Source of the DNA: Streptomyces cavernicola
GTDB lineage: Bacteria > Actinomycetota > Actinomycetes > Streptomycetales > Streptomycetaceae
Assembly (NCBI RefSeq): GCF_029968035.1
Contig: NZ_JASCIQ010000014.1
Location: forward strand, 1-64,000
DNA length: 64,000 bases
Reading direction: 5' to 3'
Positions 39,696 through 50,791 of the stretch are shown here, in pieces (within the stretch, counting starts at the first letter, position 1; each line of letters opens with the position of its first letter). A model generated the notes under the pieces. That model saw only the letters and a program-made list of their open reading frames with translations. It made no database searches and had not been told where the DNA came from. The translations under genes and the position numbers were made by a program.

Positions 39696-40571
39696 TTACT
39701 TCTTCTCGACCGCGTGGCCGCCGAACTGGTTGCGCAGCGCGGCGATCATCTTCATCTGCGGCGAGTCCTCCTGGCGGGAGGCGAAGCGCGCGAACAGCGA
39801 GGCCGTGATGGCGGGCAGCGGTACGGCGTTGTCGATGGCCGCCTCGACGGTCCAGCGGCCCTCGCCGGAGTCGGCCGCGAAGCCGCGCAGCTGGTCCAGG
39901 TGCTCGTCGTCGTCCAGGGCGTTGACCGCGAGGTCGAGCAGCCAGGAGCGGATGACCGTGCCCTCCTGCCAGGAGCGGAAGACCTCGCGCACGTCGGTGA
40001 CCGAGTCGGCGGCCTCCAGGAGCTCCCAGCCCTCGGCGTAGGCCTGCATCATGGCGTACTCGATGCCGTTGTGGACCATCTTGGAGAAGTGCCCGGCGCC
40101 GACCTTGCCGGCGTGGACGTAGCCGAAGTCGCCCTCGGGCTTGAGCGCGTCGAAGACCGGCTTGACCTTCGCCACGTGCTCGTCGGAGCCGCCGACCATC
40201 AGGGCGTAGCCGTTCTCCAGGCCCCAGACGCCGCCGGAGACGCCCGCGTCGACGAAGCCGATGCCGCGCTCGGCGAGCTCGGCGGCGTGCTTCTCGTCGT
40301 CCGTCCAGCGGGAGTTGCCGCCGTCGACGACGATGTCGCCCGCGGACAGGAGCTCCTTCAGTTCGTCGACGGTCGACTGGGTGGCTCCGCCGGCCGGGAC
40401 CATGACCCAGACGACGCGGGGGCCTTCGAGCTTGTCGACGAGTTCGGCGAGGGACGCCACGTCGGAGACCTCGGGGTTGCGGTCGTAGCCGATGACGTCG
40501 TGGCCCGCGCGGCGGATGCGCTCGCGCATGTTGCCGCCCATCTTGCCGAGGCCGATCAGTCCGAGCTGCAT
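39696..40571 (-). CDS. gnd: 6-phosphogluconate dehydrogenase, decarboxylating (short form)
   Basis: A 291-residue enzyme converting 6-phosphogluconate to ribulose-5-phosphate. The NAD(P) loop is MQLGLIGLGKMGGNMRERI; then come VDGGNSRW, VDAGVSGGVWGLENGYALM and the catalytic Lys in HFSKMVHNGIEYAMMQAYAE. It is of the short GndA type, about 300 residues, instead of the 470-residue form. It is the last gene of the pentose-phosphate operon, 53 bases after pgi, and ends before a terminator. Confidence 0.95.
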   Translation of the reverse strand: MQLGLIGLGKMGGNMRERIRRAGHDVIGYDRNPEVSDVASLAELVDKLEGPRVVWVMVPAGGATQSTVDELKELLSAGDIVVDGGNSRWTDDEKHAAELAERGIGFVDAGVSGGVWGLENGYALMVGGSDEHVAKVKPVFDALKPEGDFGYVHAGKVGAGHFSKMVHNGIEYAMMQAYAEGWELLEAADSVTDVREVFRSWQEGTVIRSWLLDLAVNALDDDEHLDQLRGFAADSGEGRWTVEAAIDNAVPLPAITASLFARFASRQEDSPQMKMIAALRNQFGGHAVEKK

Positions 40572-40624
40572 GTCAGTTCACTTACCTTCGGGGGTTCTTG
40601 AGGGTGCGTCAGGGATGGGGGCGG

Positions 40625-42280
40625 TCAGGCGGTACGGCCGCGCAGGGCGCGGTACGTGTCGACCAGGGACCGGGTGGAGGCGTCGAGTCCGGGGACCTCA
40701 GCGCCTTCCGTGAGGGCGGGTTCGACGCGCTTGGCGAGGACCTTGCCCAGTTCCACGCCCCACTGGTCGAAGGAGTCGATGTTCCAGATCGCGCCCTGGA
40801 CGAACACCTTGTGCTCGTAGAGGGCGATGAGCTGGCCGAGGACCGAGGGGGTCAGTTCCTTCGCGAGGATCGTGGTCGTCGGGTGGTTGCCCTGGAACGT
40901 CTTGTGGGCCACGAGCTCCTCGGTGACGCCCTCCGCGCGCACCTCGTCCGGCGTCTTTCCGAACGCGAGCGCCTGGCCCTGCGCGAACAGGTTGGCCATC
41001 AACAGGTCGTGCTGGTCCGCGAGTTGGGGCGACAGCTCGTCGACCGGCTTGGCGAAGCCGATGAGGTCCGCCGGGATCACCTTCGTGCCCTGGTGGATGA
41101 GCTGGTAGTACGCGTGCTGTCCGTTGGTACCCGGGGTGCCCCAGACGACTGGACCCGTCTGCCACTGCACCGGCCGGCCCTCGCGGTCCACGGACTTGCC
41201 ATTGGACTCCATGTCCAGCTGCTGCAGGTACGCGGTGAACTTCGACAGGTAGTGGCTGTACGGGAGCACCGCGTGCGACTGGGCGTCGTGGAAGTTGCCG
41301 TACCAGACGCCCAACAGGCCCAGCAGCAGAGGCGCGTTGGCCTCGGCGGGGGCCGTCCGGAAGTGGTCGTCGACCAGGCGGAAGCCGTCGAGCAGCTCGC
41401 GGAACCGGTCCGGGCCGATGGCGATCATCAGGGAGAGGCCGATGGCCGAGTCGAAGGAGTAGCGGCCGCCGACCCAGTCCCAGAACTCGAACATGTTGGC
41501 CGTGTCGATGCCGAACTCGGCGACCTTCTCGGCGTTGGTCGACAGGGCGACGAAGTGCTTCGCCACCGCGTCCGCGTCGCCGCCGAGCCCGTCGAGCAGC
41601 CAGGTGCGGGCGGCCTGGGCGTTGGTGATCGTCTCGATCGTGGTGAAGGTCTTCGACGCGATGACGAACAACGTCTCGGCCGGGTCGAGGTCGCGCACCG
41701 CCTCGTGCAGGTCGGCGCCGTCCACGTTGGAGACGAAGCGGACCGTCAACTCCCGTGCGGTGTACGGGCGGAGCGCCTCGTACGCCATGGCCGGGCCGAG
41801 GTCGGAGCCGCCGATGCCGACGTTGACGACATTGCGGATGCGCTTGCCGGTGTGGCCGGTCCACTCCCCCGTACGGACCTTGTCCGCGAAGGCGGCCATC
41901 TTGTCGAGTACGGCGTGCACCTCGGGCACGACGTTCTCGCCGTCGGCCTCGATCACGGCGTCCGCGGGGGCGCGCAGGGCCGTGTGCAGGACGGCGCGGT
42001 CCTCGGTCGTGTTGATCCTCTCGCCGCGGAACATGGCGTCGCGCAGGCCGAACACGTAGGCAGCGGCGGCCAGTTCGCGGAGCAGGGCGAGGGTCTCGTC
42101 CGTGACCAGGTGCTTGGAGTAGTCGATGTGCAGGTCGCCGACCTGCACGGTGTAGCGCTCGGCCCGGTCCGGGTCGGCGGCGAACAGGTCGCGCAGGTGC
42201 GTGCCCTCGGCCTTGGCGCGGTGGTCCTCCAGGGCGGTCCACTCGGGGCGGTGCGTCAACGGGGTTGCGTTGTCAGGCAT
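40625..42280 (-). CDS. pgi: Glucose-6-phosphate isomerase
   Basis: A 551-residue isomerase interconverting glucose-6-phosphate and fructose-6-phosphate. Signatures include [50 protein letters not shown] and the C-terminal Lys/His region [14 protein letters not shown]. Length is standard. Its start overlaps the end of opcA (42273-42280), indicating translational coupling. Presence of pgi in the same operon as zwf allows cycling of fructose-6-phosphate back through the oxidative branch for NADPH. Confidence 0.96.
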   Translation of the reverse strand: MPDNATPLTHRPEWTALEDHRAKAEGTHLRDLFAADPDRAERYTVQVGDLHIDYSKHLVTDETLALLRELAAAAYVFGLRDAMFRGERINTTEDRAVLHTALRAPADAVIEADGENVVPEVHAVLDKMAAFADKVRTGEWTGHTGKRIRNVVNVGIGGSDLGPAMAYEALRPYTARELTVRFVSNVDGADLHEAVRDLDPAETLFVIASKTFTTIETITNAQAARTWLLDGLGGDADAVAKHFVALSTNAEKVAEFGIDTANMFEFWDWVGGRYSFDSAIGLSLMIAIGPDRFRELLDGFRLVDDHFRTAPAEANAPLLLGLLGVWYGNFHDAQSHAVLPYSHYLSKFTAYLQQLDMESNGKSVDREGRPVQWQTGPVVWGTPGTNGQHAYYQLIHQGTKVIPADLIGFAKPVDELSPQLADQHDLLMANLFAQGQALAFGKTPDEVRAEGVTEELVAHKTFQGNHPTTTILAKELTPSVLGQLIALYEHKVFVQGAIWNIDSFDQWGVELGKVLAKRVEPALTEGAEVPGLDASTRSLVDTYRALRGRTA

Positions 42281-43214
42281 GTTGAACAGACTCCTTGGCG
42301 CCGTCGGGGCCCGCCTGCAGGGCGAGGGCGTACATCTCGTCCGCGTCCAGGCGGCGGAGCTCCTCGGCGATCAGCTCGGCGGTCGAGCGGACCTTCAGGG
42401 CGAGGGTGCGCTCCGGCTGGCCGGGCAGGGTGAGGGTGGCGAGGGGGCCTTCGGGGCGGTCGATGACGATCTCCCCGCGCGCCGTGCCGAGGCGTACGGC
42501 GGTGACCACGGGCCCTGCCGTGGTGACGCGCTCGACCGGGACGTCGAGCCGGGCACCGAGCCAGCGCGCGAGGAGTTCGGCGCTGGGGTTCTCGGCCTCG
42601 GACTCGACGGCGGCCGACGTGACGTCCACGGGGGCCTGGTCGAGGGCGGCGGCCAGCATGGAGCGCCACGGGGTGAGACGGGTCCAGGCCAGGTCGGTGT
42701 CGCCCGGCGCGTACGAGGTGACGCGCTGGGCGAGGGCCGCGAGCGGGTCCTCGACCGCGTACGTGTCGGTGATGCGGCGGGCGGCGAGGGCGCCGAGCGG
42801 GTCCTTGGCGGGCACCTCGGGGGCGTCGACCGGCCACCACACGACGACCGGGGCGTCCGGCAGGAGCAGCGGCAGGACCACCGAGTCGGCGTGCCGGCCG
42901 ACCTCGCCGTAGAAGCGCAGGATCACCGTCTCGCCGGTGCCGGCGTCGGTGCCGACGCGGACCTCGGCGTCCAGGCGGTTGCCCTGGCGGTCGCGGGGCG
43001 AGCGTGCGGTGCGCTTGATGACGACGAGGGTGCGCGAGGGGTGTTCGCGGGACGCCTCCTGGGCGGCCCGGGTCGCGTCGTAGGCGTTCTCCTCGTCGGT
43101 GACGATCACCATCGTGAGGACCATGCCCACGGCGGGGGTCCCGATGGCCCTGCGCCCGTCGACGAGCGCCTTGTTGATCTTGCTTGCCGTGGTGTCGGTC
43201 AGGTCGATCTTCAT
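42273..43214 (-). CDS. opcA: Glucose-6-phosphate dehydrogenase assembly protein
   Basis: A 313-residue OpcA homologue (starts [18 protein letters not shown], contains [20 protein letters not shown] and [20 protein letters not shown]). OpcA is needed for assembly or redox activation of G6PDH in cyanobacteria and actinobacteria. The start overlaps the zwf stop by four bases (ATGA), as usual for this gene pair. Confidence 0.95.
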   Translation of the reverse strand: MKIDLTDTTASKINKALVDGRRAIGTPAVGMVLTMVIVTDEENAYDATRAAQEASREHPSRTLVVIKRTARSPRDRQGNRLDAEVRVGTDAGTGETVILRFYGEVGRHADSVVLPLLLPDAPVVVWWPVDAPEVPAKDPLGALAARRITDTYAVEDPLAALAQRVTSYAPGDTDLAWTRLTPWRSMLAAALDQAPVDVTSAAVESEAENPSAELLARWLGARLDVPVERVTTAGPVVTAVRLGTARGEIVIDRPEGPLATLTLPGQPERTLALKVRSTAELIAEELRRLDADEMYALALQAGPDGAKESVQHA

Positions 43215-44758
43215 GGTCTGCGCCAGCTCCGTCCGTCTCGTGCGAGCATCTCGTCCGCCTCCTTCGGCCCCCAGCTGCCCGAGGCGTACCCGGCGGGCCT
43301 GCCGTGTGTGTCCCAGTGCTGCTCGACGGGGTCGAGGATGCGCCAGGACTCCTCCACCTCCTCGGTGCGCGGAAAGAGGTTGGCGTCGCCCAACAGCACG
43401 TCCAGGATGAGGCGTTCGTACGCCTCGGGGCTGGACTCGGTGAAGGACTCGCCGTAGGCGAAGTCCATCGACACGTCGCGGATCTCCATCGACGTGCCGG
43501 GCACCTTGGAGCCGAAGCGGACCGTCATGCCCTCGTCCGGCTGGACGCGGATGACGATGGCGTTCTGGCCGAGCTCCTCGGTGGCGGTCGAGTCGAACGG
43601 GGAGTGCGGGGCGCGCTGGAAGACGACGGCGATCTCGGTGACACGGCGGCCGAGGCGCTTGCCGGTGCGCAGATAGAACGGCACGCCCGCCCAGCGGCGG
43701 TTGTCGATCTCCAGCTTCACGGCGGCGTACGTGTCGGTCTTCGACGCGGGGTCGATGCCGTCTTCCTGCAGGTAGCCCTTGACCTGCTCGCCGCCCTGCC
43801 AGCCGCCGAGGTACTGGGCGCGGACCGTGGACTCCCCCAGGTCCGCGGGGAGCCGCACGGACTTCAGGACCTTGAGCTTCTCGTTGACGAGCGACTCGGC
43901 GTCGAAGGAGGCGGGCTCCTCCATCGCGGTGAGCGCGAGGAGTTGGAGCAGGTGGTTCTGGATGACGTCACGGGCGGCGCCGATGCCGTCGTAGTACCCG
44001 GCGCGGCCGCCGATGCCGATGTCCTCGGCCATCGTGATCTGCACATGGTCGACGTAACTCCGGTTCCAGACCGGCTCGTACGTCTGGTTGGCGAAGCGGA
44101 GCGCCAGGATGTTCTGGACGGTCTCCTTGCCGAGGTAGTGGTCGATACGGAAGACCTGCTCGGGCGCGAACACCTCGTGCACGATCGCGTTCAGCTCACG
44201 GGCCGAGGCGGTGTCGTGGCCGAAGGGCTTCTCGATGACGGCGCGCCGCCAGGACCCCTCGGGGGCGTCGGCGAGGCCGTGCTTCTTGAGCTGCTGGACG
44301 ACCTTCGGGAAGAACTTCGGCGGCACCGACAGGTAGAAGGCGTAGTTGCCGCTGGTGCCGCGCTTCTCGTCCAACTCATCGACGGCGGACCGCAGTTGCT
44401 CGAACGCGGTGTCGTCGTCGAAGTCGCCGGGGATGAAGCGCATGCCCTCGGCGAGCTGCTGCCAGACCTCCTCGCGGAAGGGGGTGCGGGCGTGCTCGCG
44501 CACCGAGTCGTGGACGACCTGCGCGAAGTCCTGGTCCGCCCACTCGCGGCGGGCGAAGCCGAGGAGCGAGAAGCCCGGCGGCAGCAGACCCCGGTTGGCG
44601 AGGTCGTACACGGCCGGCATGAGCTTCTTGCGGGACAGGTCGCCGGTGACGCCGAAGATGACTAGCCCCGAGGGGCCCGCGATGCGCGGCAGACGCCGGT
44701 CGCGGGGATCCCTCAGCGGGTTCTGCCGGGCTGGGTTCTGCCGGGCTGTGCCGCTCAC
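43211..44758 (-). CDS. zwf: Glucose-6-phosphate 1-dehydrogenase
   Basis: A 515-residue enzyme forming 6-phosphogluconolactone and NAD(P)H. The coenzyme site is [20 protein letters not shown] and the active-site signature is [13 protein letters not shown]. The N-terminus has a repeated ARQNP unit before the fold. Start and stop both overlap neighbours (tal at 44755-44758, opcA at 43211-43214), indicating tight coupling. Confidence 0.96.
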   Translation of the reverse strand: MSGTARQNPARQNPLRDPRDRRLPRIAGPSGLVIFGVTGDLSRKKLMPAVYDLANRGLLPPGFSLLGFARREWADQDFAQVVHDSVREHARTPFREEVWQQLAEGMRFIPGDFDDDTAFEQLRSAVDELDEKRGTSGNYAFYLSVPPKFFPKVVQQLKKHGLADAPEGSWRRAVIEKPFGHDTASARELNAIVHEVFAPEQVFRIDHYLGKETVQNILALRFANQTYEPVWNRSYVDHVQITMAEDIGIGGRAGYYDGIGAARDVIQNHLLQLLALTAMEEPASFDAESLVNEKLKVLKSVRLPADLGESTVRAQYLGGWQGGEQVKGYLQEDGIDPASKTDTYAAVKLEIDNRRWAGVPFYLRTGKRLGRRVTEIAVVFQRAPHSPFDSTATEELGQNAIVIRVQPDEGMTVRFGSKVPGTSMEIRDVSMDFAYGESFTESSPEAYERLILDVLLGDANLFPRTEEVEESWRILDPVEQHWDTHGRPAGYASGSWGPKEADEMLARDGRSWRRP

Positions 44759-45885
44759 TTGACCTCAGCTCCCTGGAGGCGGGTGGTGACGGTGGCAAGG
44801 AGATCGTTCCACGCCGCCTCGAACTTGGCGACGCCTTCGTCCTCCAGCTGCGTCACGACCTCGTCGTAGGAGATGCCGAGCGCGTCGACGGCCTTGAGGT
44901 CGGCGCGGGCCTGCTCGTAGCCGCCGGTGACGGTGTCGCCGGTGATCACGCCGTGGTCGGCGGTGGCGTTCAGGGTGGCCTCGGGCATGGTGTTGACGGT
45001 GCCGGGCGCGACCAGGTCGTCGACGTACAGGGTGTCCTTGTACGCGGGGTCCTTCACGCCGGTCGAGGCCCACAGCGGGCGCTGGCGGTTGGCGCCGGCC
45101 TGCTCCAGGGCGGTCCAGCGCGCGGTGGCGAAGACCTGCTCGTACGCCTCGTACGCGAGGCGGGCGTTGGCGAGGGCGGCCTTGCCCTTGAGGGCGGCGG
45201 CCTCTTCGGTGCCGAGTGCGCCGAGGCGCTTGTCGATCTCGGCGTCGACTCGGGAGATGAAGAAGGACGCCACGGAGTGGACGGTCGCCAGGTCGACGCC
45301 GCGCTCGCGGGCCTTCTCCAGACCGGCCAGGTAGGCGTCCATGACAGCCTTGTAGCGGTCCAGGGAGAAGATCAGCGTGACGTTGACGGAGATGCCGAGG
45401 CCGATGACCTCGGTGATCGCCGGGAGACCCGCGAGGGTCGCCGGGATCTTGATCATGACGTTGGGCCGGTCGACGAGCCATGCCAGCTGCTTGGCCTCGG
45501 CGATCGTGGCCTCGGTCTCGTGCGCCAGGCGCGGGTCGACCTCGATGGAGACGCGGCCGTCGCGGCCCTCGGTCGCCTCGTACACGGGGCGCAGGATGTC
45601 GGCGGCGGCGCGGACGTCGGCCGTGGTCATCATGCGGACGGCCTCGTCGACGGTGACCTTGCGGACGGCCAGGTCGGCGAGCTGGTCCTCGTAGCCCTCG
45701 CCGGAGCCGATGGCGGCCTGGAAGATCGACGGGTTGGTGGTGACGCCCACGACGTGGCTGTTCTCGATGAGCTCGGCGAGGTTGCCGGACTCGATGCGCT
45801 TGCGGGACAGGTCGTCAAGCCAGATGGAAACGCCTTCGTCGGAGAGGGACTTGAGGGGTGCGACGGCGTTGCTCATGCTCTTCAT
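44755..45885 (-). CDS. tal: Transaldolase
   Basis: A 376-residue transaldolase of the longer actinobacterial type. It includes [38 protein letters not shown], the Schiff-base Lys in [16 protein letters not shown], and [19 protein letters not shown] 45885 or ATG 45876 may be the start; GAAAG lies upstream of the first. It transfers dihydroxyacetone units between sugar phosphates. The stop overlaps the zwf start. Confidence 0.95.
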   Translation of the reverse strand: MKSMSNAVAPLKSLSDEGVSIWLDDLSRKRIESGNLAELIENSHVVGVTTNPSIFQAAIGSGEGYEDQLADLAVRKVTVDEAVRMMTTADVRAAADILRPVYEATEGRDGRVSIEVDPRLAHETEATIAEAKQLAWLVDRPNVMIKIPATLAGLPAITEVIGLGISVNVTLIFSLDRYKAVMDAYLAGLEKARERGVDLATVHSVASFFISRVDAEIDKRLGALGTEEAAALKGKAALANARLAYEAYEQVFATARWTALEQAGANRQRPLWASTGVKDPAYKDTLYVDDLVAPGTVNTMPEATLNATADHGVITGDTVTGGYEQARADLKAVDALGISYDEVVTQLEDEGVAKFEAAWNDLLATVTTRLQGAEVK

Positions 45886-45970
45886 CTTCTTTCGGTGCGG
45901 CTCGTTCGGTACGGAGTGGGGCGTACGGGGCGCGGTGCGGCCGGGCCCGTACGGATCAAGGGTGTACGGC

Positions 45971-48079
45971 TCAGGCGCGGGCGGCGGCCAGGGACTCGCG
46001 GGCCTGCGCGGCGACGTTCTCGGCGGTGAAGCCGAACTCGGCGAAGAGGACGTTCGCGTCGGCGGAGGCGCCGAAGTGCTCCAGGGAGACGATGCGGCCG
46101 GCGTCGCCGACGTAGCGGTACCAGGTGAGGCCGATGCCGGCCTCGACGGCGACGCGGGCCTTCACGGACGGCGGCAGGACGGCGTCCTTGTAGGCCTGGT
46201 CCTGCTCCTCGAACCACTCGACGGACGGCATCGACACGACGCGCGTGGCGACCCCTTCGGCCTCCAGCTGCTCCCGGGCGGCGACGGCGAGCTGCACCTC
46301 GGAGCCGGTGGCGATCAGGACGACGTCCGGGGTGCTCTTCGAGGACTCGACGAGGACGTAACCGCCCTTGGCCGCCTCGGAGTTGGGCTCGTACACGGGC
46401 AGGCCCTGGCGGCTCAGCGCCAGGCCGTGCGGGGCGGGCTTGGCCGAGCCGCGGCGCAGGATCTCGCGCCAGGCGATCGCGGTCTCGTTGGCGTCGGCCG
46501 GGCGGACGATGTTGAGGCCCGGGATGGCGCGCAGCGAGGCGAGGTGCTCGACGGGCTGGTGGGTGGGGCCGTCCTCGCCGAGGCCGATGGAGTCGTGCGT
46601 CCAGACGTACGTGACGGGGAGCTGCATGAGGGCCGACATGCGGACGGCGTTGCGCATGTAGTCGGAGAACACGAGGAACGTGCCGCCGTAGACGCGGGTG
46701 TTGCCGTGCAGGGCGATGCCGTTCATCTCGGCGGCCATCGAGAACTCGCGGATGCCGAAGTGCACGGTCCGGCCGTACGGGTCGGCCTCCGGGAGCGGGT
46801 TGCCCTTCGGCAGGAAGGAGCTGGTCTTGTCGATGGTGGTGTTGTTGGAGCCCGCCAAGTCGGCGGAGCCGCCCCAGAGTTCGGGCAGGACCGGGCCGAG
46901 GCCCTGGAGGACCTTGCCGGACGCGGCGCGGGTGGCGAGCTTCGTACCGGCCTCGAAGGACGGGACGGCGTCCTCCCAGCCCTCGGGGAGGCGGCCGGAG
47001 AGGATGCGGTCGAGGAGGGCGGAGCGCTCGGGGTTGTCGGTGCGCCAGGCGCCGAGCTGCTTGTCCCAGGCGGCGTGCGCCTCGGCGCCGCGGTCGAGGG
47101 CCTTGCGGCTGTGGGCGATGACCTCGTCCTCGACGGCGAAGGTCTGCTCGGGGTCGAAGCCGAGGACGCGCTTGGTCGCGGCGATCTCGTCAGCGCCGAG
47201 CGCGGAGCCGTGCGAAGCCTCGGTGTTCTGCGCGTTCGGCGCGGGCCAGGCGATGATCGTGCGCATCGCGATGATCGAGGGGCGCTCGGTCTCGGCCTTG
47301 GCGGCGGCGAGCGCCTCGTACAGGGCCTGCACGTCGGTGTCGCCGTCGGCCTTGGGCTCGATGCGCTGGACGTGCCAGCCGTAGGCCTCGTAGCGCTTGA
47401 GAACGTCCTCGGAGAAGGCGGTCGCGGTGTCGCCCTCGATGGAGATGTGGTTGTCGTCGTAGACGAAGACGAGGTTGCCGAGCTTCTGGTGGCCGGCGAG
47501 GGAGCTGGCCTCGGCGGAGACGCCCTCCTCCAGGTCGCCGTCGGAGACGATCGCCCAGACGGTGTGGTCGAAGGGGCTCGCGCCCTCGGGGGCCTCGGGG
47601 TCGAAGAGGCCGCGCTCGTAGCGGGCGGCCATGGCCATGCCGACGGCGTTGGCGACGCCCTGGCCGAGCGGGCCCGTGGTGGTCTCGACGCCGGCGGTGT
47701 GGCCGTACTCGGGGTGGCCGGGGGTCTTGGAGCCCTGGGTGCGGAACGCCTTCAGGTCGTCGAGCTCCAGCTCGTACCCGGCGAGGAAGAGCTGGGTGTA
47801 GAGGGTGAGGCTGGTGTGGCCGGGCGAGAGGACGAAGCGGTCGCGACCGGTCCACTCGGGGTCGGCGGGGTCGTGCCGCATGACCTTCTGGAAGAGGGTG
47901 TACGCGGCGGGGGCGAGGCTCATGGCCGTGCCCGGGTGGCCGTTGCCGACCTTCTGCACGGCGTCGGCCGCGAGCAGACGGGCGGTGTCGACGGCACGCT
48001 GGTCGAGTTCGGTCCACTCGAAGGGGCGCTCGACGAGGCCCTCGACGGGATCGAGGCTGTTCGGTGTCTGCGTGCTCAT
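45971..48079 (-). CDS. tkt: Transketolase
   Basis: A 702-residue thiamine-diphosphate enzyme. Signatures are [20 protein letters not shown], the TPP motif [40 protein letters not shown] and [13 protein letters not shown] 48079 has AAGGAAGG upstream; longer frames start before the promoter. First gene of the pentose-phosphate operon, separated from tal by 85 bases. A divergent AraC regulator gene begins 188 bases away and may control it. Confidence 0.96.
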   Translation of the reverse strand: MSTQTPNSLDPVEGLVERPFEWTELDQRAVDTARLLAADAVQKVGNGHPGTAMSLAPAAYTLFQKVMRHDPADPEWTGRDRFVLSPGHTSLTLYTQLFLAGYELELDDLKAFRTQGSKTPGHPEYGHTAGVETTTGPLGQGVANAVGMAMAARYERGLFDPEAPEGASPFDHTVWAIVSDGDLEEGVSAEASSLAGHQKLGNLVFVYDDNHISIEGDTATAFSEDVLKRYEAYGWHVQRIEPKADGDTDVQALYEALAAAKAETERPSIIAMRTIIAWPAPNAQNTEASHGSALGADEIAATKRVLGFDPEQTFAVEDEVIAHSRKALDRGAEAHAAWDKQLGAWRTDNPERSALLDRILSGRLPEGWEDAVPSFEAGTKLATRAASGKVLQGLGPVLPELWGGSADLAGSNNTTIDKTSSFLPKGNPLPEADPYGRTVHFGIREFSMAAEMNGIALHGNTRVYGGTFLVFSDYMRNAVRMSALMQLPVTYVWTHDSIGLGEDGPTHQPVEHLASLRAIPGLNIVRPADANETAIAWREILRRGSAKPAPHGLALSRQGLPVYEPNSEAAKGGYVLVESSKSTPDVVLIATGSEVQLAVAAREQLEAEGVATRVVSMPSVEWFEEQDQAYKDAVLPPSVKARVAVEAGIGLTWYRYVGDAGRIVSLEHFGASADANVLFAEFGFTAENVAAQARESLAAARA

Positions 48080-48167
48080 CTGTGGGCCTTCCTTCGCATC
48101 CGTTACCTGTCCTAGGTGCCGAAGGGCACCGGCCACCGAGAGCCAAAGCCCCTGGTGGAACCACTGG

Positions 48168-48182
48168 TGACATTAAAGGTCA
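48168..48182. promoter_or_regulatory. Dyad in the tkt/AraC divergent promoter region
   Basis: TGAC-ATTAAAG-GTCA has 4-base symmetrical arms in the only AT-rich tract between tkt and the AraC-type gene. It is a candidate operator or promoter element; the tkt leader also holds a GGTGCC/GGCACC hairpin at 48114-48129. Confidence 0.35.
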
Positions 48183-48266
48183 TACTTTTGGAGAGCGAGG
48201 TGCCCCCGCGCCAGGCTTCGGTGAAAGTGGGACACCGGGAGACCCTGAAAGCGAGGAGTGTTCACC

Positions 48267-49178
48267 ATGGAGCAGGGCGGCGCGCATCCGAGCGCACATC
48301 TGGAACCCGCTGAGCGCATCCGTACGTACCCGTTCGACCGGAGCGGCAGCGTGTCCGGGGTGGGGATGCAGATCGGGCCGATGGGCGCGGACTCCGCCTG
48401 GCCGGGCGGCCTCGGCCTGTCGCGGCGTCTGCACCGCATCGACTTCCATGTACTGCTGTTCTTCCGCGAGGGCCCCGTGCACCACATGGTCGACTTCATG
48501 GACTACGAGGCCGGCGCCGGGGACGTGCTCTGGATCAGGCCGGGCCAGGTGCACGGCTTCTCCACGACCGACCCTTACGTCGGTACGGCGCTCACGATGC
48601 AGCCGGGCTTCCTGCCGCGCGCGACGGTCGAGGCGACCGGCCTCTACCGCTACGACCGGCCGCCGCTGCTCCACCCGGACGCGGCCCAACTCACCGCGCT
48701 GCAGGCCTCGTTGGAGCAGTTGGAGCGCGAGTACTGCGACACCGAGACCCTGCCGCAGAGCCTGCACACGGCGGTGCTCCGGCACTCGCTCACGGCGTTC
48801 ATGCTGCGCGTCGCGCATGTGTCGGCGCAGGCGGCGGCCGACGCGTGCGAGCCGCCGCCGGACACCACGTTCACGCGTTTCCGTACGGCGGTCGAGCAGG
48901 GCTTCACGACCAACCACAGCGTCAGCGCGTACGCGGAGCAACTCGGCTACTCACGCCGCACGTTGGTCCGCTCGGTGCGCGCCGCGACCGGCCAGACCCC
49001 GAAGGCGTTCATCGACCGCCGCGTGATCCTGGAGGCGAAACGGCTCCTCGCGCACACGGAGCTCCCGGTCGGCCGCATCGGCGTGGCCATCGGCTTCACG
49101 GACTCGGCGAACTTCTCCAAGTTCTTCCAACTGCACACGGGGATGACGCCGATGGCGTTCCGGGCGGAGCAGATCTAG
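48267..49178 (+). CDS. AraC-family transcriptional regulator
   Basis: A 303-residue regulator with a cupin N-terminal domain (LLFFREGPVHHMVDFMDY, GDVLWIRPGQVHGF) and a C-terminal AraC HTH pair (residues 205-300, SAYAEQLGYSRRTLVRSVRA and GRIGVAIGFTDSANFSKFFQ). ATG 48267 has AGGAG eight bases upstream. It is divergent from the pentose-phosphate operon. Sugar-phosphate or substrate-specific control of that operon is possible but not evident from sequence. Confidence 0.9.
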   Translation: MEQGGAHPSAHLEPAERIRTYPFDRSGSVSGVGMQIGPMGADSAWPGGLGLSRRLHRIDFHVLLFFREGPVHHMVDFMDYEAGAGDVLWIRPGQVHGFSTTDPYVGTALTMQPGFLPRATVEATGLYRYDRPPLLHPDAAQLTALQASLEQLEREYCDTETLPQSLHTAVLRHSLTAFMLRVAHVSAQAAADACEPPPDTTFTRFRTAVEQGFTTNHSVSAYAEQLGYSRRTLVRSVRAATGQTPKAFIDRRVILEAKRLLAHTELPVGRIGVAIGFTDSANFSKFFQLHTGMTPMAFRAEQI

Positions 49179-49199
49179 GCCTGATCCGAAGGAAACGGC

Positions 49200-49568
49200 C
49201 TAGACACCGGCGAGCAGGGCCGCGGCGCCCACCGCCTCGACCCAGAAGTAGAACCACGCCGGGTAGAAGGCCCGTGGCCGCTCGACCGCGCGGGCCACGA
49301 GCCGCCCCGCCGCCATTCCCGCGAGCGCCACCCCCACCGCGAGCACCACCCCACGCTGTAACCCGCCGCCCGGCTCGAACGCCGCCCACCCCGAAATGCA
49401 GCCGACGCCCACCCCGAACCCGCCGTAGACGGCCCGCACTTCGGCCCGCGCCTCCGGCCCGGAGAGAGCAACCCCGAAGGGCCGCACGAGCGCGGAGGGA
49501 GCGGTGAGGCCGTAGAGCCCCATCCCCAGGAAGAAGAGTGCGACGAGGCCTGTGACGAGGGAGGACAT
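49200..49568 (-). CDS. DUF4345-like small membrane protein
   Basis: A 122-residue protein with four predicted membrane helices (SLVTGLVALFFLGMGLYGL, GGFGVGVGCISGWAAF, VVLAVGVALAGMAAGRLV, FWVEAVGAAALLAGV) and the RAFYPAWFYFWVE motif. This resembles DUF4345 proteins, whose role is unknown. Start ATG 49568; ribosome-binding site weak. It ends 21 bases from the stop of the convergent AraC gene. Confidence 0.7.
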   Translation of the reverse strand: MSSLVTGLVALFFLGMGLYGLTAPSALVRPFGVALSGPEARAEVRAVYGGFGVGVGCISGWAAFEPGGGLQRGVVLAVGVALAGMAAGRLVARAVERPRAFYPAWFYFWVEAVGAAALLAGV

Positions 49569-49712
49569 GCCGGGGAGTGTTCCGGCGGCCGGGCGGGGGC
49601 TCAATTACCTCTCGGGTAACGGACGTCGGCGCAGGCAGTCAGGTGGGACCAGGCAGTACGCTCCGACCTCCAGCGAGACCGACCCGGTCCGCGACTGCTG
49701 AGGCCCGCTCCA

Positions 49713-49742
49713 CCGGGGCCGGGCGGTGTCGCCCGGCCCCGG
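49713..49742 (-). terminator. Terminator after the NmrA-like gene
   Basis: Perfect 13-base arms CCGGGGCCGGGCG / CGCCCGGCCCCGG with a GTGT loop lie 53 bases past the NmrA-like stop codon on the minus strand. Confidence 0.65.
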
Positions 49743-49794
49743 GAGGGTGTCCGGACGAGGCGCGCCCCCTCAAGTCGACGCCCCGGCAAGGGAC

Positions 49795-50640
49795 TTACCG
49801 GAACGCGGAGACGTACCGCTCGGCCCACTGCGCGAACGTACGCGGCGCGCGGCCGAGGACCTGCTCCACGTCGGGGCTGATGCGCTGCTCGGCAGGGGTG
49901 GGCGTGCCGAGGATGGCCAACGTGGTCTCGACGACGGGCTCCGGCATGAACTGCAGCATCTGCGCCCTGGCCTCGGCGCGCGTCTGCTCGACGAAGCGGA
50001 CCGGTTCACCCAGGGCCTCGGCGATCGCCTCGGCCCGGCCGCGCGGCGTGCTGAGGGCCGGCCCGGTCAACTCGTAGATCTTCCCCGCGTGACCGTCCTC
50101 CCGCAGGGTCGCGGCGGCGACCTCCGCGATGTCGTCCGGGTCGACGGTCGGCAGGCCGACGTCGGCGAACGGCGCCGCGACCTCTCGTCGGGCGCGTACC
50201 GCATCGGCCCAGGCGTAGGCGTTGGAGTCGAAGCCGCCGGGTCGCAGGATCGTCCAGTCCAGACCGCACCGCCGGACGGCGTCCTCGATGGAGCGCCCCG
50301 TGTCGCCGTGGGACCCCGACTGCGGCCGGGTCGCGACCCCTTGAGAGGACAGCAGCACCACCCGTTCGACGCCTCCCGCCTTTGCGGCGTCGAGGATCTC
50401 CGCCGGGCGCAGCAGGTGCGCGCTGGGACCTGCGCTCTGCAGGAACAGCGCGTCGGCGCCGTCGAGAACGGGACGCAGGCCCTCCGGGTCGAGGAGGTCC
50501 GCCCGCCGGCAGCGGACGCCCTCCGGCACATCCGCCCCGGTGATTCCGCGCGAGGTCGCGGTCACCTGTGCACCGGCCGCCGCGAGAACCCGTACGAGCG
50601 AACGGCCTACGTTGCCGGTCGCCCCCGTCACTACGAACAT
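49795..50640 (-). CDS. NmrA/QOR2-like NAD(P)-binding protein
   Basis: A 281-residue atypical short-chain reductase with FVVTGATGNVGRSLVRVLAA at the N-terminus, VVLLSSQGV in the middle and WTILRPGGFDSNAYAW. Relatives are quinone reductases, redox sensors or isoflavone-reductase-like enzymes. ATG 50640 has GGGGAG upstream. It is divergent from an HxlR regulator gene across a perfect palindrome; this HxlR/NmrA pairing is a common quinone- or aldehyde-responsive unit. Confidence 0.85.
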   Translation of the reverse strand: MFVVTGATGNVGRSLVRVLAAAGAQVTATSRGITGADVPEGVRCRRADLLDPEGLRPVLDGADALFLQSAGPSAHLLRPAEILDAAKAGGVERVVLLSSQGVATRPQSGSHGDTGRSIEDAVRRCGLDWTILRPGGFDSNAYAWADAVRARREVAAPFADVGLPTVDPDDIAEVAAATLREDGHAGKIYELTGPALSTPRGRAEAIAEALGEPVRFVEQTRAEARAQMLQFMPEPVVETTLAILGTPTPAEQRISPDVEQVLGRAPRTFAQWAERYVSAFR

Positions 50641-50750
50641 GAGCAACTCCCCTGTCTTCTCAGCATGGTTGACATCGCCCGAGTGGGCGGAGCCGCCCCG
50701 GAGAGCACTGCTCTCCGGGCGACGACGGGGACGCTAACACCGTGGATACA

Positions 50751-50762
50751 GTAGGTACCTAC
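50751..50762. promoter_or_regulatory. HxlR operator
   Basis: GTAGGTACCTAC is a perfect 12-base palindrome between the divergent NmrA-like and HxlR genes, 29 bases before the HxlR start codon. HxlR/QorR-type regulators bind such dyads. Confidence 0.6.
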
Positions 50763-50791
50763 AGGAAAGTGACTCTGCCGAAGAGGTGCGC

